Assembly: GCF_000590925.1 (NCBI RefSeq)
Contig: NZ_CP004372.1
Location: 2,151,001 to 2,215,000 of the forward strand
DNA from: Roseibacterium elongatum DSM 19469
GTDB lineage: Bacteria; Pseudomonadota; Alphaproteobacteria; Rhodobacterales; Rhodobacteraceae
DNA: 64,000 nt
Direction: 5' to 3'
The position numbers and the translations under genes are program-made. Position 1 is the first letter of the stretch, and each line of letters starts with the position of its first letter. The notes beneath the pieces are model-generated. The model worked only from the letters and a program-made list of their open reading frames with translations. It searched no databases and had not been told where the DNA came from. Positions 27,030 through 34,867 of the stretch are shown piece by piece.

Positions 27030-28091
27030 ATGTTGGAAAACCTGCTGATCACATGGGGCGAACCGCTGGTGCTGGGTGGTGCCGGGGCGCTGACAGGTCT
27101 GCTTTTCGGCTGGGCCGCGCAACGCTCGCGGTTTTGCCTGCGGGCGGCCACGGTCGAGGTGGCCGAGGGGCAGGCGGGCTCGAAACTGGCCATCTGGCTG
27201 ATCGTGTTCGCCACCGCCGTGATGCTGACGCAACTGGCCATCGCGACCGGCATTCTGGACGTGCGCGATGCCCGCCAACTGGCCGCGACCGGCAGCCTGT
27301 CGGGCGCCATTGTCGGCGGGCTGATGTTCGGGATCGGCATGGTGCTTGCGCGCGGCTGTGCCAGCCGTTTGCTGGTCTTGTCGGCGACGGGCAACCTGCG
27401 GGCGCTGGTCACCGGGTTGGTCGTGACCCTTGTGGCGCAGGCCAGCTATACCGGCGTGCTTGCGCCGTTGCGTGAACAGATCTCGCAAATGTGGCTGGTC
27501 GGCGGCAGCGCCCGCGACCTTGGCCCGGTGCTGGGGCTGGCGCATGGACAGGTGGCGGCGGTGGCCGGTCTTGGGCTGCTCGGGGCCGTGGTTCTGGCCT
27601 GGCGGCGTGCGGTCAGCCTGGGTGTCATGATCGCGGCGTTTTTCGTGGGCGCCGCCGTGACGCTGGGCTGGGTGGCGACCTATGCCATCGCCTCCAATTC
27701 CTTCGAGATCGTGCCGGTCCTGTCGGTGACCTTCACGGGCCCGGCCACCGATACGCTGATGGCCCTGGTCACGGAACGCTCGGTCGTGCTCAGCTTCGGG
27801 ATCGGCCTTGTGCCGGGCGTTTTCGTTGGCTCGGGCACGTCGGCCCTGCTGGCCCGCGAGTGGAAGCTGGAACGCTTCGGCCCCGACACGCCGATGGAGC
27901 GCTACCTGATCGGGGCGACCCTGATGGGGTTCGGGGCCATGCTGGCCGGGGGCTGCGCCGTGGGCGCGGGTGTCTCGGGGGGCGCGGTCCTGTCACTGAC
28001 GGCCTGGACGGCGGTGTTCTGCATGTGGCTGGGGGCCATCGCGACGACGCGCATGCTGAACCGCGCCGGGCCAGCCCCCGCCACGGCCTGA
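27030..28091 (+). CDS. YeeE/YedE-family sulfur transporter (second copy)
   Basis: A 353-residue polytopic membrane protein with the same three cysteine motifs as the SoxT-like gene at 13288: RFCLRAATVE, ARGCASRLLV and GGCAVGAGV. It probably imports thiosulfate or another sulfane-sulfur compound. It sits downstream of hemA behind its own FNR-type promoter. Its end lies 42 bases from the end of the convergent regulator gene. Confidence 0.78.
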   Translation: MLENLLITWGEPLVLGGAGALTGLLFGWAAQRSRFCLRAATVEVAEGQAGSKLAIWLIVFATAVMLTQLAIATGILDVRDARQLAATGSLSGAIVGGLMFGIGMVLARGCASRLLVLSATGNLRALVTGLVVTLVAQASYTGVLAPLREQISQMWLVGGSARDLGPVLGLAHGQVAAVAGLGLLGAVVLAWRRAVSLGVMIAAFFVGAAVTLGWVATYAIASNSFEIVPVLSVTFTGPATDTLMALVTERSVVLSFGIGLVPGVFVGSGTSALLAREWKLERFGPDTPMERYLIGATLMGFGAMLAGGCAVGAGVSGGAVLSLTAWTAVFCMWLGAIATTRMLNRAGPAPATA

Positions 28092-28132
28092 ACGCGGGCG
28101 ATCCCGGCCACCCCGGCCGCTGCCGCCGGTCT

Positions 28133-29538
28133 CTAGCTGGCATACCGGGTCGCGCCGCGCCGTTTTTCGTCGACCGGTTCCGAAGGACCACCGCGTTATG
28201 GGCGCGCTGGTCGCAATTCACCCGCGGGCAGATACGGCAGTTGATGCCGATCGGCGTCGGATGCGTGTGACTGGCGCGCAGATCCTCGCCATAGCCGATC
28301 TGGTCCAGATGTTCGGTCGCGCAGCCCATGGCGACGGCGAGGCGCACATCCTGGTTGTGGCGCGTTACGCTGGGGCGGTCGACCGTGCGCGAAAAGACGA
28401 AAAACTGGCTGGCATCGGGCATCTCGACGAATTGCGGCACGATGCGCCCCGGTGTCCGGAACGAGGTGTGCACGTCCAGCCGGGGGCAGGCGCCGCCATA
28501 TTCGGCCAGATGGAAATCGGTCGCGTTGAAGCGCTTGGTGACATTTCCGGCCTTGTCCACACGCAGGAAGAAGAACGGCACGCCCTGCGCGCCCGAGCGC
28601 TGCAGCGTGGTCGCGCGGTGGCAGGCCTGTTCGAAACTGACCCCGAAGCGCGTGGCCAGATGGTCGAAATCGTATTTACAGCTCAGCGCCTCGGACAGGT
28701 ATGGGCCATAGGGCATCAGCACGGCCGCGGCGAAATAGTTGGACAGTTCGACCCGACAGCGCGCCAGGCCATGCGCATCGTCGATACCCGATTGCGCCAG
28801 GATCGTGTCCAGCATCCCTTTGTGTTCGATCAGACCTGCCACATGGACTAGTTGGAATACCCGGTTGGGATGGTCCAGCGCCTCGGACAGCAGCACCTCG
28901 CGCCGGTCTTCGTCGTATTCGCGCAAGGAATCGGGCATGTCGTTGACGGTGACCAGCCGCACGCGCAGGCCCAGCCTGTCCATCAGACGTGCCTTGAGGG
29001 CGGCGTAGATATCGTCCGGCTCGACGCGGCGACCGTCCCAGAAGGTTTCCGCCGCCTGTTCCAGCGCCTCGAAATAGTTGTGATGGCGCCGGAAAAAGTT
29101 GTGGACCGCCGCCTCGGGCGAGGTGGTCAGCATCTGCGCCGCATCGCCCGAGCCGCCCGCGACACTGGCCAGTTGGTCGGTCGCGGCCAGATAGGCGCGG
29201 TGCAGCTTCAGGAACGAGGCCACCAGATCCGGCGCGTGGATCTGTGCGGCCCGCATCTGTGTAAGGTCGGGTCGATTGGCCTCGAAGAAACTGTCCTGCA
29301 AGGCGGCGCGCAGATCGGCCAGAACGGCGGTGTCGTCGTCTTCCGCGATCTCGCGCCAGTCGACCCCATAGACATCGAACAGTTTCAGCAGCACCGGCAC
29401 CGAGACGCTGCGTTCGTTCTTTTCCAGCAGGTTAACGTAGGAGGTCGAGATGCCAAGCGCCTTGGCCATCTGGGCCTGTGTCTGATCGTGGTCCAGCCGC
29501 AGGCGGCGCAGACGGGGGCCGATGAAGGTTTTCAGCAT
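28133..29538 (-). CDS. XRE-family short-chain-acyl-type transcriptional regulator (frameshifted near C-terminus)
   Basis: An N-terminal XRE helix-turn-helix (RLRRLRLDHDQTQAQMAKALG then TSYVNLLEKNER) is followed by an ImmA/IrrE-like domain and the ScfR/RamB C-terminal domain with PTPIGINCRICPRVNC. In the written frame translation continues past the family end antisense into the YeeE gene. One missing base near 28177-28182 restores PVDEKRRGATRY plus a stop at 28133, giving about 468 residues, the family norm. Such regulators sense acyl-CoA status and control glyoxylate, propionate or ethylmalonyl-CoA genes. It is divergent from the aminotransferase/malyl-CoA cluster it likely controls. Confidence 0.8.
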
Positions 29539-29565
29539 GCCTTTGTATCCAGAAAATTTCACAAG

Positions 29566-29603
29566 TTTACAGATTTTATAGCATGTAAATTCTCGCATTT
29601 ACA
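29566..29603. promoter_or_regulatory. Operator-like TTTACA/TGTAAA repeats in divergent promoter
   Basis: TTTACA (29566-29571), TGTAAA (29584-29589) and TTTACA (29598-29603) form alternating half-sites. The last two make the perfect palindrome TGTAAATTCTCGCATTTACA. They sit 28 to 65 bases upstream of the regulator start and about 80 to 120 bases upstream of the aminotransferase gene. The probable ligand is the adjacent XRE regulator. Confidence 0.6.
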
Positions 29604-29684
29604 GCAGGACCCGGAAAGATTTCACTCGCGCCCGCAAATTGGGCAAACGTGGGTGCAAGCCACAGGCGAAAAAGGACTCAGCCC

Positions 29685-30887
29685 ATGAAAACCGGTCAGA
29701 CCCATCTCTTCATTCCCGGCCCCACCAATGTGCCGGATGACGTGCGCCGCGCGATGAATATCGGCCAGCAGGACATGCGCGCGTCGGATTTCGGGGATCT
29801 GACCATCGGTCTGTTCGAGGATCTCAAGCAGGTTTTTCGCACCCGCACCGGCGAGGTGTTCCTGCTGCCGGGGTCCGGCACCGGCGCGTGGGAAGCAGCA
29901 ATCACCAACACGCTGAACCCTGGCGACAAGGTCCTGATGGCCCGCTACGGCCAGTTTTCCGACCTGTGGGTGCAGATGGCGCAGCGCCTTGGCCTCGAGG
30001 TCGAGGTGATCGACGTGGCCTGGGGCGCAGGCGTGCCGGTGGCCGAGTTCGAGCGTCGCCTCGGCGCCGACACGCGCGACGAGATCAAGGCGGTGTTCGT
30101 CACCCATAACGAAACCGCGACCGGCGTCGTGTCGGATGTGGCGGCCGTGCGCCGGGCGCTCGATGCGTCCTTCCACGATGCGCTGCTCTTCGTGGATGGC
30201 GTCAGCTCCATCGGGTCGATCGATTTCCGCATGGATGACTGGGGCGTCGACCTTGCCGTGACCGGCAGCCAGAAGGGGCTGATGTGCCCCGCCGGTCTGG
30301 GTATTCTGGCGGTCAGCGCCAAGGCGGCCGTCGCGGCAAAGACCTCGACCATGCGCCGCGCCTTTTTCGAGTTCGAGGATATGCGCGCCATGAACGCGGG
30401 GGGCTATTTCCCCTACACGCCGCCCACCATGTTGCTGCATGGCCTGCGGGCCGCGCTCGACCGGATCTTCGCCGAGGGGTTGGACGAGGTCATCGCACGC
30501 CACGCCCGCCTGGCCGAGGGCATCCGCCGGGGCATCCATGCCTGGGGTCTCGACCTCGTGGCCGAGCACCCGTCGCTCTATTCGAACACCGTCTCGACAA
30601 TCCGCACCCCCGACGGGGTCGATGCGCGCGAGGTGATCCGGATCGCCTATGACGAGATGAACACCAGTTTCGGCTCGGGCCTCGGGCGTCTGGCGGGCAA
30701 GGCGTTCCGCATCGGGCATCTGGGTGACCTGAACGAGGGGATGTGCCTGACGGCCCTGTCCATCGCCGAGATGGCGCTGGTGCGCGCAGGCGCGCAAATC
30801 CCGATGGGCGCCGGCGTGGCCGAGGCGCAGAGGCATTTCACAGGGGTGGCGACGGCGCAACCCAGGCTGCGCATCGCGGCCGAGTAA
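29685..30887 (+). CDS. sgaA: Serine-glyoxylate aminotransferase
   Basis: A 400-residue class V aminotransferase that makes hydroxypyruvate and glycine from serine and glyoxylate, a core serine-cycle reaction. The N-terminus HLFIPGPTNVPDDV and the PLP lysine K197 in TGSQKGLMCPAGLG are typical. It is first in a six-gene run (aminotransferase, malyl-CoA lyase, two malate-CoA ligase subunits, hydratase, CoA-transferase) and is preceded by the TTTACA repeats. Confidence 0.9.
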   Translation: MKTGQTHLFIPGPTNVPDDVRRAMNIGQQDMRASDFGDLTIGLFEDLKQVFRTRTGEVFLLPGSGTGAWEAAITNTLNPGDKVLMARYGQFSDLWVQMAQRLGLEVEVIDVAWGAGVPVAEFERRLGADTRDEIKAVFVTHNETATGVVSDVAAVRRALDASFHDALLFVDGVSSIGSIDFRMDDWGVDLAVTGSQKGLMCPAGLGILAVSAKAAVAAKTSTMRRAFFEFEDMRAMNAGGYFPYTPPTMLLHGLRAALDRIFAEGLDEVIARHARLAEGIRRGIHAWGLDLVAEHPSLYSNTVSTIRTPDGVDAREVIRIAYDEMNTSFGSGLGRLAGKAFRIGHLGDLNEGMCLTALSIAEMALVRAGAQIPMGAGVAEAQRHFTGVATAQPRLRIAAE

Positions 30888-30911
30888 CAGACTGTAAAAA
30901 GGAAGAAACCC

Positions 30912-31853
30912 GTGTCTCACACGCTTCACCCGCTGCGGCGGCAACGGCTGCATCGTTCCGAACTGGCCGTGCCGGCCTCGAACCCCGCGATGGTCGAAAA
31001 GGCAGCCGAAAGCGCCGCCGATGTCGTGTTTCTCGACCTCGAAGACGCCGTCGCGCCCCCCGAGAAGGAACAGGCGCGCAAGAACGCCGTGCAACTGCTC
31101 AACGACATCGACTGGAACGCCAAGGGCAAGACGGTCAGCGTGCGCATCAACGGGCTCGATACCCACTACATGTATCGCGATGTGGTCGACATCATGGAGC
31201 AGGCCGGCGACCGGCTGGACACGATCCTGGTGCCCAAGGTGGGCGTGCCCGCCGACCTGTATATGGTCGAGGCCATGGTCAACCAGATCGAGCAGGCCCG
31301 CGGACAGGAAAAGCGCGTCGGCCTCGAGGCGTTGATCGAAACCGCGCTTGGCATGGCCAATGTCGAGGCCATCGCGCAATTCGGCGGGCGGCTGGAATGC
31401 CTGCATTTCGGGGTGGCTGATTATGCGGCGTCGATGCGGGCGCGAACGGTCAATATCGGCGGGCTGAACCCGGATTATCCGGGCGATCAGTGGCACGCCT
31501 CGATCACGCGGATGGTGATCGCGTGCCGTGCCTACGGGCTTCGCGCCGTCGATGGCCCGTTCGGCGATTTCAGCGATCCCGAGGGCTACAAGGACGGCGC
31601 GCGCCGCGCCGCCGCGCTGGGCTGCGAGGGCAAATGGGCGATCCACCCCAGCCAGATCGAACTGGCCAACGAGGTCTTCAGCCCGCCCGAGGCCGAGGTG
31701 ACGCGCGCCGAGCGCATCATCGAAGAACTCAAGAAAGCCGAGGCCGAGGGGCGTGGCGCTGCCAGCCTCGACGGCAAGATGATCGACGCGGCCAGCGAGA
31801 AGATGGCCCAGAACGTGATCGACGTGGCCCGCGCCATCGCGGCCAAGTCTTAA
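30912..31853 (+). CDS. mcl1: L-malyl-CoA / beta-methylmalyl-CoA lyase
   Basis: A 313-residue CitE-like TIM-barrel enzyme. Key segments are VPASNPAMVEKAA, VFLDLEDAVAPPEK (acidic Mg ligand), LEALIETALGMANVE, HFGVADYAAS and KWAIHPSQIE. It cleaves malyl-CoA to acetyl-CoA and glyoxylate, and in Rhodobacter-type enzymes also makes or cleaves beta-methylmalyl-CoA (propionyl-CoA plus glyoxylate). The start codon is GTG at 30912. It lies between the aminotransferase and malate-CoA ligase genes, the usual serine-cycle linkage. Confidence 0.9.
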   Translation: MSHTLHPLRRQRLHRSELAVPASNPAMVEKAAESAADVVFLDLEDAVAPPEKEQARKNAVQLLNDIDWNAKGKTVSVRINGLDTHYMYRDVVDIMEQAGDRLDTILVPKVGVPADLYMVEAMVNQIEQARGQEKRVGLEALIETALGMANVEAIAQFGGRLECLHFGVADYAASMRARTVNIGGLNPDYPGDQWHASITRMVIACRAYGLRAVDGPFGDFSDPEGYKDGARRAAALGCEGKWAIHPSQIELANEVFSPPEAEVTRAERIIEELKKAEAEGRGAASLDGKMIDAASEKMAQNVIDVARAIAAKS

Positions 31854-31904
31854 CCTAGCGGCGGCGCGCGCCCGATGCGCGCGCCCGGATCGGAGGGAAA
31901 GAAG

Positions 31905-33083
31905 ATGGATATTCACGAATACCAGGCCAAGGAAATCCTTGCGGGGTTCGGGGTTCCCGTCCCGCGTGGCGGTCTTGCCTATTCGCCCGAACAGGCGGCC
32001 TATCAGGCCCGGCAACTGGGCGGCGACGCCTGGGTGGTCAAGGCGCAAATCCATTCGGGCGGCCGTGGCGAGGCCGGCGGCGTCAAGGTCTGCCGCTCCG
32101 AGGCCGAGATCCGCGACTATGCGCAATCCCTGCTGGGCACGCAGTTGGTGACCAAGCAGACCGGCGCGGGCGGCAAGGGGGTCTATCGCCTCTGGGTCGA
32201 GGAAGCGACCGACATCGCACAGGAGATCTACCTGGGCTTCGTGCTCGATCGGAAAACCGAACGGATCATGATCGTGGCCTCGGGCCATGGCGGCATGGCG
32301 ATCGAGGAATTGGCCGAAAGCGACCCCGACAGCCTGGTGCGCATGGTGATCGATCCGGCCACCGGCCTGGTCGAATACCAGACACGGGAACTGGCGTTCA
32401 AGCTGGGGCTCAAGGGCAAGCAGATCGGCCAGATGGTGACCATGCTGCGCGCCTGCTACCGCGCCTATCGCGATCTCGACGCCATGATGGTCGAGGTCAA
32501 CCCGCTGGCCATTACCGGCACCGGCGATCTGGTGGCGCTGGATGCGAAGATGAGCTTCGACACCAATGCGCTTTACCGCCGCCCGCAGGTCGAGGCGCTG
32601 CGCGATACCAGCCAAGAGGACGCGCGCGAGGCGATGGCCGCCGATAACGGCCTGGCCTATGTCGGCCTCGATGGCGACATCGGCTGCATCATCAACGGCG
32701 CCGGTCTGGCCATGGCGACGATGGACATGATCAAGCTGGCCGGCGGCGAACCTGCAAATTTCCTCGATATCGGCGGCGGGGCCAGCCCGGAACGCGTCGT
32801 GACGGCGTTTCGCACGGTTCTGACCGATCCCAAGGTCGAGGTGATCCTCGTCAACATCTTCGCCGGCATCAATCGTTGCGACTGGATCGCGAAAGGGGTC
32901 GTTCAGGCCTACGAGGAGGTCGGCCTGACCATTCCCGTCGTGGTGCGCCTGTCGGGCACCAATGTCGAAGAGGGGCGGCGCATCATCGAGACCTCGGGCT
33001 TGCCACTGATCTCGGCCGAGACACTGGCCGGCGCGGCCGAGGCCGCCGTGGCCGCCCGCCCGCATCCCGTTGCCGCCGAATAA
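31905..33083 (+). CDS. mtkA: Malate-CoA ligase, beta subunit (malate thiokinase)
   Basis: A 392-residue ATP-grasp subunit of the succinyl-CoA synthetase family. Recognisable parts are MDIHEYQAKEIL at the N-terminus, KAQIHSGGRGEAGGVKV (nucleotide loop), MVEVNPLAITG, and the C-terminal DIGGGA and VNIFAGINRCD. Pairing with malyl-CoA lyase identifies malate rather than succinate as the likely acid. The reaction is malate + CoA + ATP to malyl-CoA. Confidence 0.87.
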   Translation: MDIHEYQAKEILAGFGVPVPRGGLAYSPEQAAYQARQLGGDAWVVKAQIHSGGRGEAGGVKVCRSEAEIRDYAQSLLGTQLVTKQTGAGGKGVYRLWVEEATDIAQEIYLGFVLDRKTERIMIVASGHGGMAIEELAESDPDSLVRMVIDPATGLVEYQTRELAFKLGLKGKQIGQMVTMLRACYRAYRDLDAMMVEVNPLAITGTGDLVALDAKMSFDTNALYRRPQVEALRDTSQEDAREAMAADNGLAYVGLDGDIGCIINGAGLAMATMDMIKLAGGEPANFLDIGGGASPERVVTAFRTVLTDPKVEVILVNIFAGINRCDWIAKGVVQAYEEVGLTIPVVVRLSGTNVEEGRRIIETSGLPLISAETLAGAAEAAVAARPHPVAAE

Positions 33084-33095
33084 GGAGACAGAACC

Positions 33096-33992
33096 ATGGC
33101 TATTCTGATCACCGAGACCACGAAAGTCCTCGTGCAGGGGATGACCGGCCGCATCGGCCAGTTCCACACCCAGGAAATGATCGACGAGGGCACGAATGTC
33201 GTGGCCGGCGTCACCCCCGGCAAGGGCGGCACCACCGCGCTTGGCCGGCCCCAGTTCGACACCGTGCGCGAGGCGGTCGAGGCCACCGGGGCCGAGGCGT
33301 CGTTGTTGTTCGTGCCGCCGCCCTTTGCCGCCGACGCCATGATGGAGGCCGCCGATGCGGGCATCAAGACCTGCGTCTGCGTCACCGACGGTCTGCCCGC
33401 GCAGGACATGATGAAGGTCAAGCGCTTTCTCCGCCGCTACCCGCGCGAAAAGAAGATGCGCCTGATCGGGCCCAACTGCGCCGGCATCATCAGCCCCGGC
33501 AAGGGGTTCATGGGGATCATGCCGCCGCATATCTACAAGCCCGGCCGCGTGGGTATCGTGGGCCGCTCGGGCACCCTGGGCTACGAGGCCGCCAGCCAGA
33601 TGTCGGCGCTCGGCATCGGTATTTCGTCCTCCATCGGGATCGGCGGCGACCCGATCAACGGCTCGTCCTTCCGCGACATTCTCGAATTGTTCGAGGCCGA
33701 CCCCGAGACCGACGCCGTGATGATGATCGGCGAGATCGGCGGCCCGCAAGAGGCCGAGGCCGCGCAATTCGTCCGCGAGCACATGACCAAGCCGGTCGTG
33801 GCCTATGTCGCGGGCCTGTCCGCCCCCAAGGGCCGCAAGATGGGTCACGCGGGGGCCATCATCTCGGCCTTTGGCGAAAGTGCGCAGGAAAAGGTCGAGA
33901 TCCTGCAGGAGGCCGGCATTACCGTTGCGCCCAACCCCTCGGTCATGGGTGAGACCGTGGCACGTGTTCTTGGTGTAAAGGCGGCCGCATGA
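33096..33992 (+). CDS. mtkB: Malate-CoA ligase, alpha subunit
   Basis: A 298-residue CoA-binding subunit. The N-terminal QGMTGRIGQFHTQEM motif, GPNCAGIISPG and the phosphohistidine H251 in GHAGAIIS match SucD-type proteins. It starts 12 bases after the beta subunit. Its stop overlaps the next gene by four bases, tying the hydratase-like gene to the same transcript. Confidence 0.87.
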   Translation: MAILITETTKVLVQGMTGRIGQFHTQEMIDEGTNVVAGVTPGKGGTTALGRPQFDTVREAVEATGAEASLLFVPPPFAADAMMEAADAGIKTCVCVTDGLPAQDMMKVKRFLRRYPREKKMRLIGPNCAGIISPGKGFMGIMPPHIYKPGRVGIVGRSGTLGYEAASQMSALGIGISSSIGIGGDPINGSSFRDILELFEADPETDAVMMIGEIGGPQEAEAAQFVREHMTKPVVAYVAGLSAPKGRKMGHAGAIISAFGESAQEKVEILQEAGITVAPNPSVMGETVARVLGVKAAA

Positions 33993-34867
33993 GCCGCGTG
34001 GAGACATTTCCCATGGTCGCAATGCGCGAGGCCGAGGAGTGGGTCGGCCGGACCGAAGAACGCTGGGGCTGTCTGACGCCGGAACTGGCCGGCATGATGA
34101 GCGCCGCCGTCTCGCACCCGCTGTCGCTGCGGCGGGATGTGCGGCGTGGCTGCCTGATGCCTCGGCTGTGGCACTGGGCGGCCTTTCCGGAATTCGTGCC
34201 GCTCAGCCAACTGGCCGAGGACGGGCATCCGAAACTGGGCGATTTCCTGCCGCCGCTGGCCTTCAAGCGGCGGATGTGGGCGGCGGGCAAGCTGTCGTTC
34301 TCCGGTTCGCTGCGCATCGGCGAACGCCTGCGGCGCATCTCGACCATCAAGTCGGTGACCCCCAAGACGGGGGGCACCGGCGATATGGTCTTTGTCACGG
34401 TGACCCATCAGATCGAGGGCGAGACGGGCTGCTTCGTCGAGGAAGAGCAGGATATCGTCTACCTGCACATCCCCGACGAGTTCAAAGCGCCAAAACGCAT
34501 TCCCGAACTGGAAACGCCCGATTTCGACGAGACCGTGCCAATCAACGAAGCACGGCTTTTCCGTTTCTCGGCGGCCACCTACAATGCGCATCGCATCCAT
34601 TACGACCTGCCCTATGCGCGCGAGGTCGAGAAGTATCCGGCCCTTGTCACACACGGGCCGATGCAGGCTATCATGCTGATGGAGACGGCCAAGCGTCATG
34701 TGGGAGAACCGCCAAGGCGCTTTCGCTTTCGTGGCGTGCATCCGATGTTCCACAGCCATGATCTGCGGCTTCAGGGGCGCCTCGCGCCAGGTGGGAAATC
34801 GATGGATCTGGGAACGGCAGCGCCCGAGGGCTACCTCGGCATGCAAGCAACGGCGGAGTGGGACTGA
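33989..34867 (+). CDS. Mesaconyl-C4-CoA hydratase-like protein (HTD2/MaoC hotdog family)
   Basis: A 292-residue double-hotdog protein resembling the HTD2 group, to which mesaconyl-C4-CoA hydratase of Chloroflexus belongs. Typical parts are the N-terminal WAAFPEFVPLSQLAEDGHP and the active-site region RFSAATYNAHRIHYD, with the catalytic Asn/His cluster and THGPMQAIMLME after it. In the 3-hydroxypropionate bi-cycle this enzyme turns mesaconyl-C4-CoA into citramalyl-CoA. Itaconyl-CoA or another unsaturated acyl-CoA is an alternative substrate. It overlaps mtkB and the following CoA-transferase. Confidence 0.75.
   Translation: MSRVETFPMVAMREAEEWVGRTEERWGCLTPELAGMMSAAVSHPLSLRRDVRRGCLMPRLWHWAAFPEFVPLSQLAEDGHPKLGDFLPPLAFKRRMWAAGKLSFSGSLRIGERLRRISTIKSVTPKTGGTGDMVFVTVTHQIEGETGCFVEEEQDIVYLHIPDEFKAPKRIPELETPDFDETVPINEARLFRFSAATYNAHRIHYDLPYAREVEKYPALVTHGPMQAIMLMETAKRHVGEPPRRFRFRGVHPMFHSHDLRLQGRLAPGGKSMDLGTAAPEGYLGMQATAEWD

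Noticed and set aside
27790..28132. C-terminal extension of the XRE regulator overlapping the YeeE gene
   Set aside because: The family ends at about 468 residues. The extension is out-of-frame antisense reading caused by a missing base near 28180.
29622..34022. A still longer antisense frame (over 1,400 codons) opposite the serine-cycle genes
   Set aside because: Same codon-composition artefact. The translated sequence is histidine-, arginine- and glycine-rich low-complexity text typical of reverse-strand shadows.
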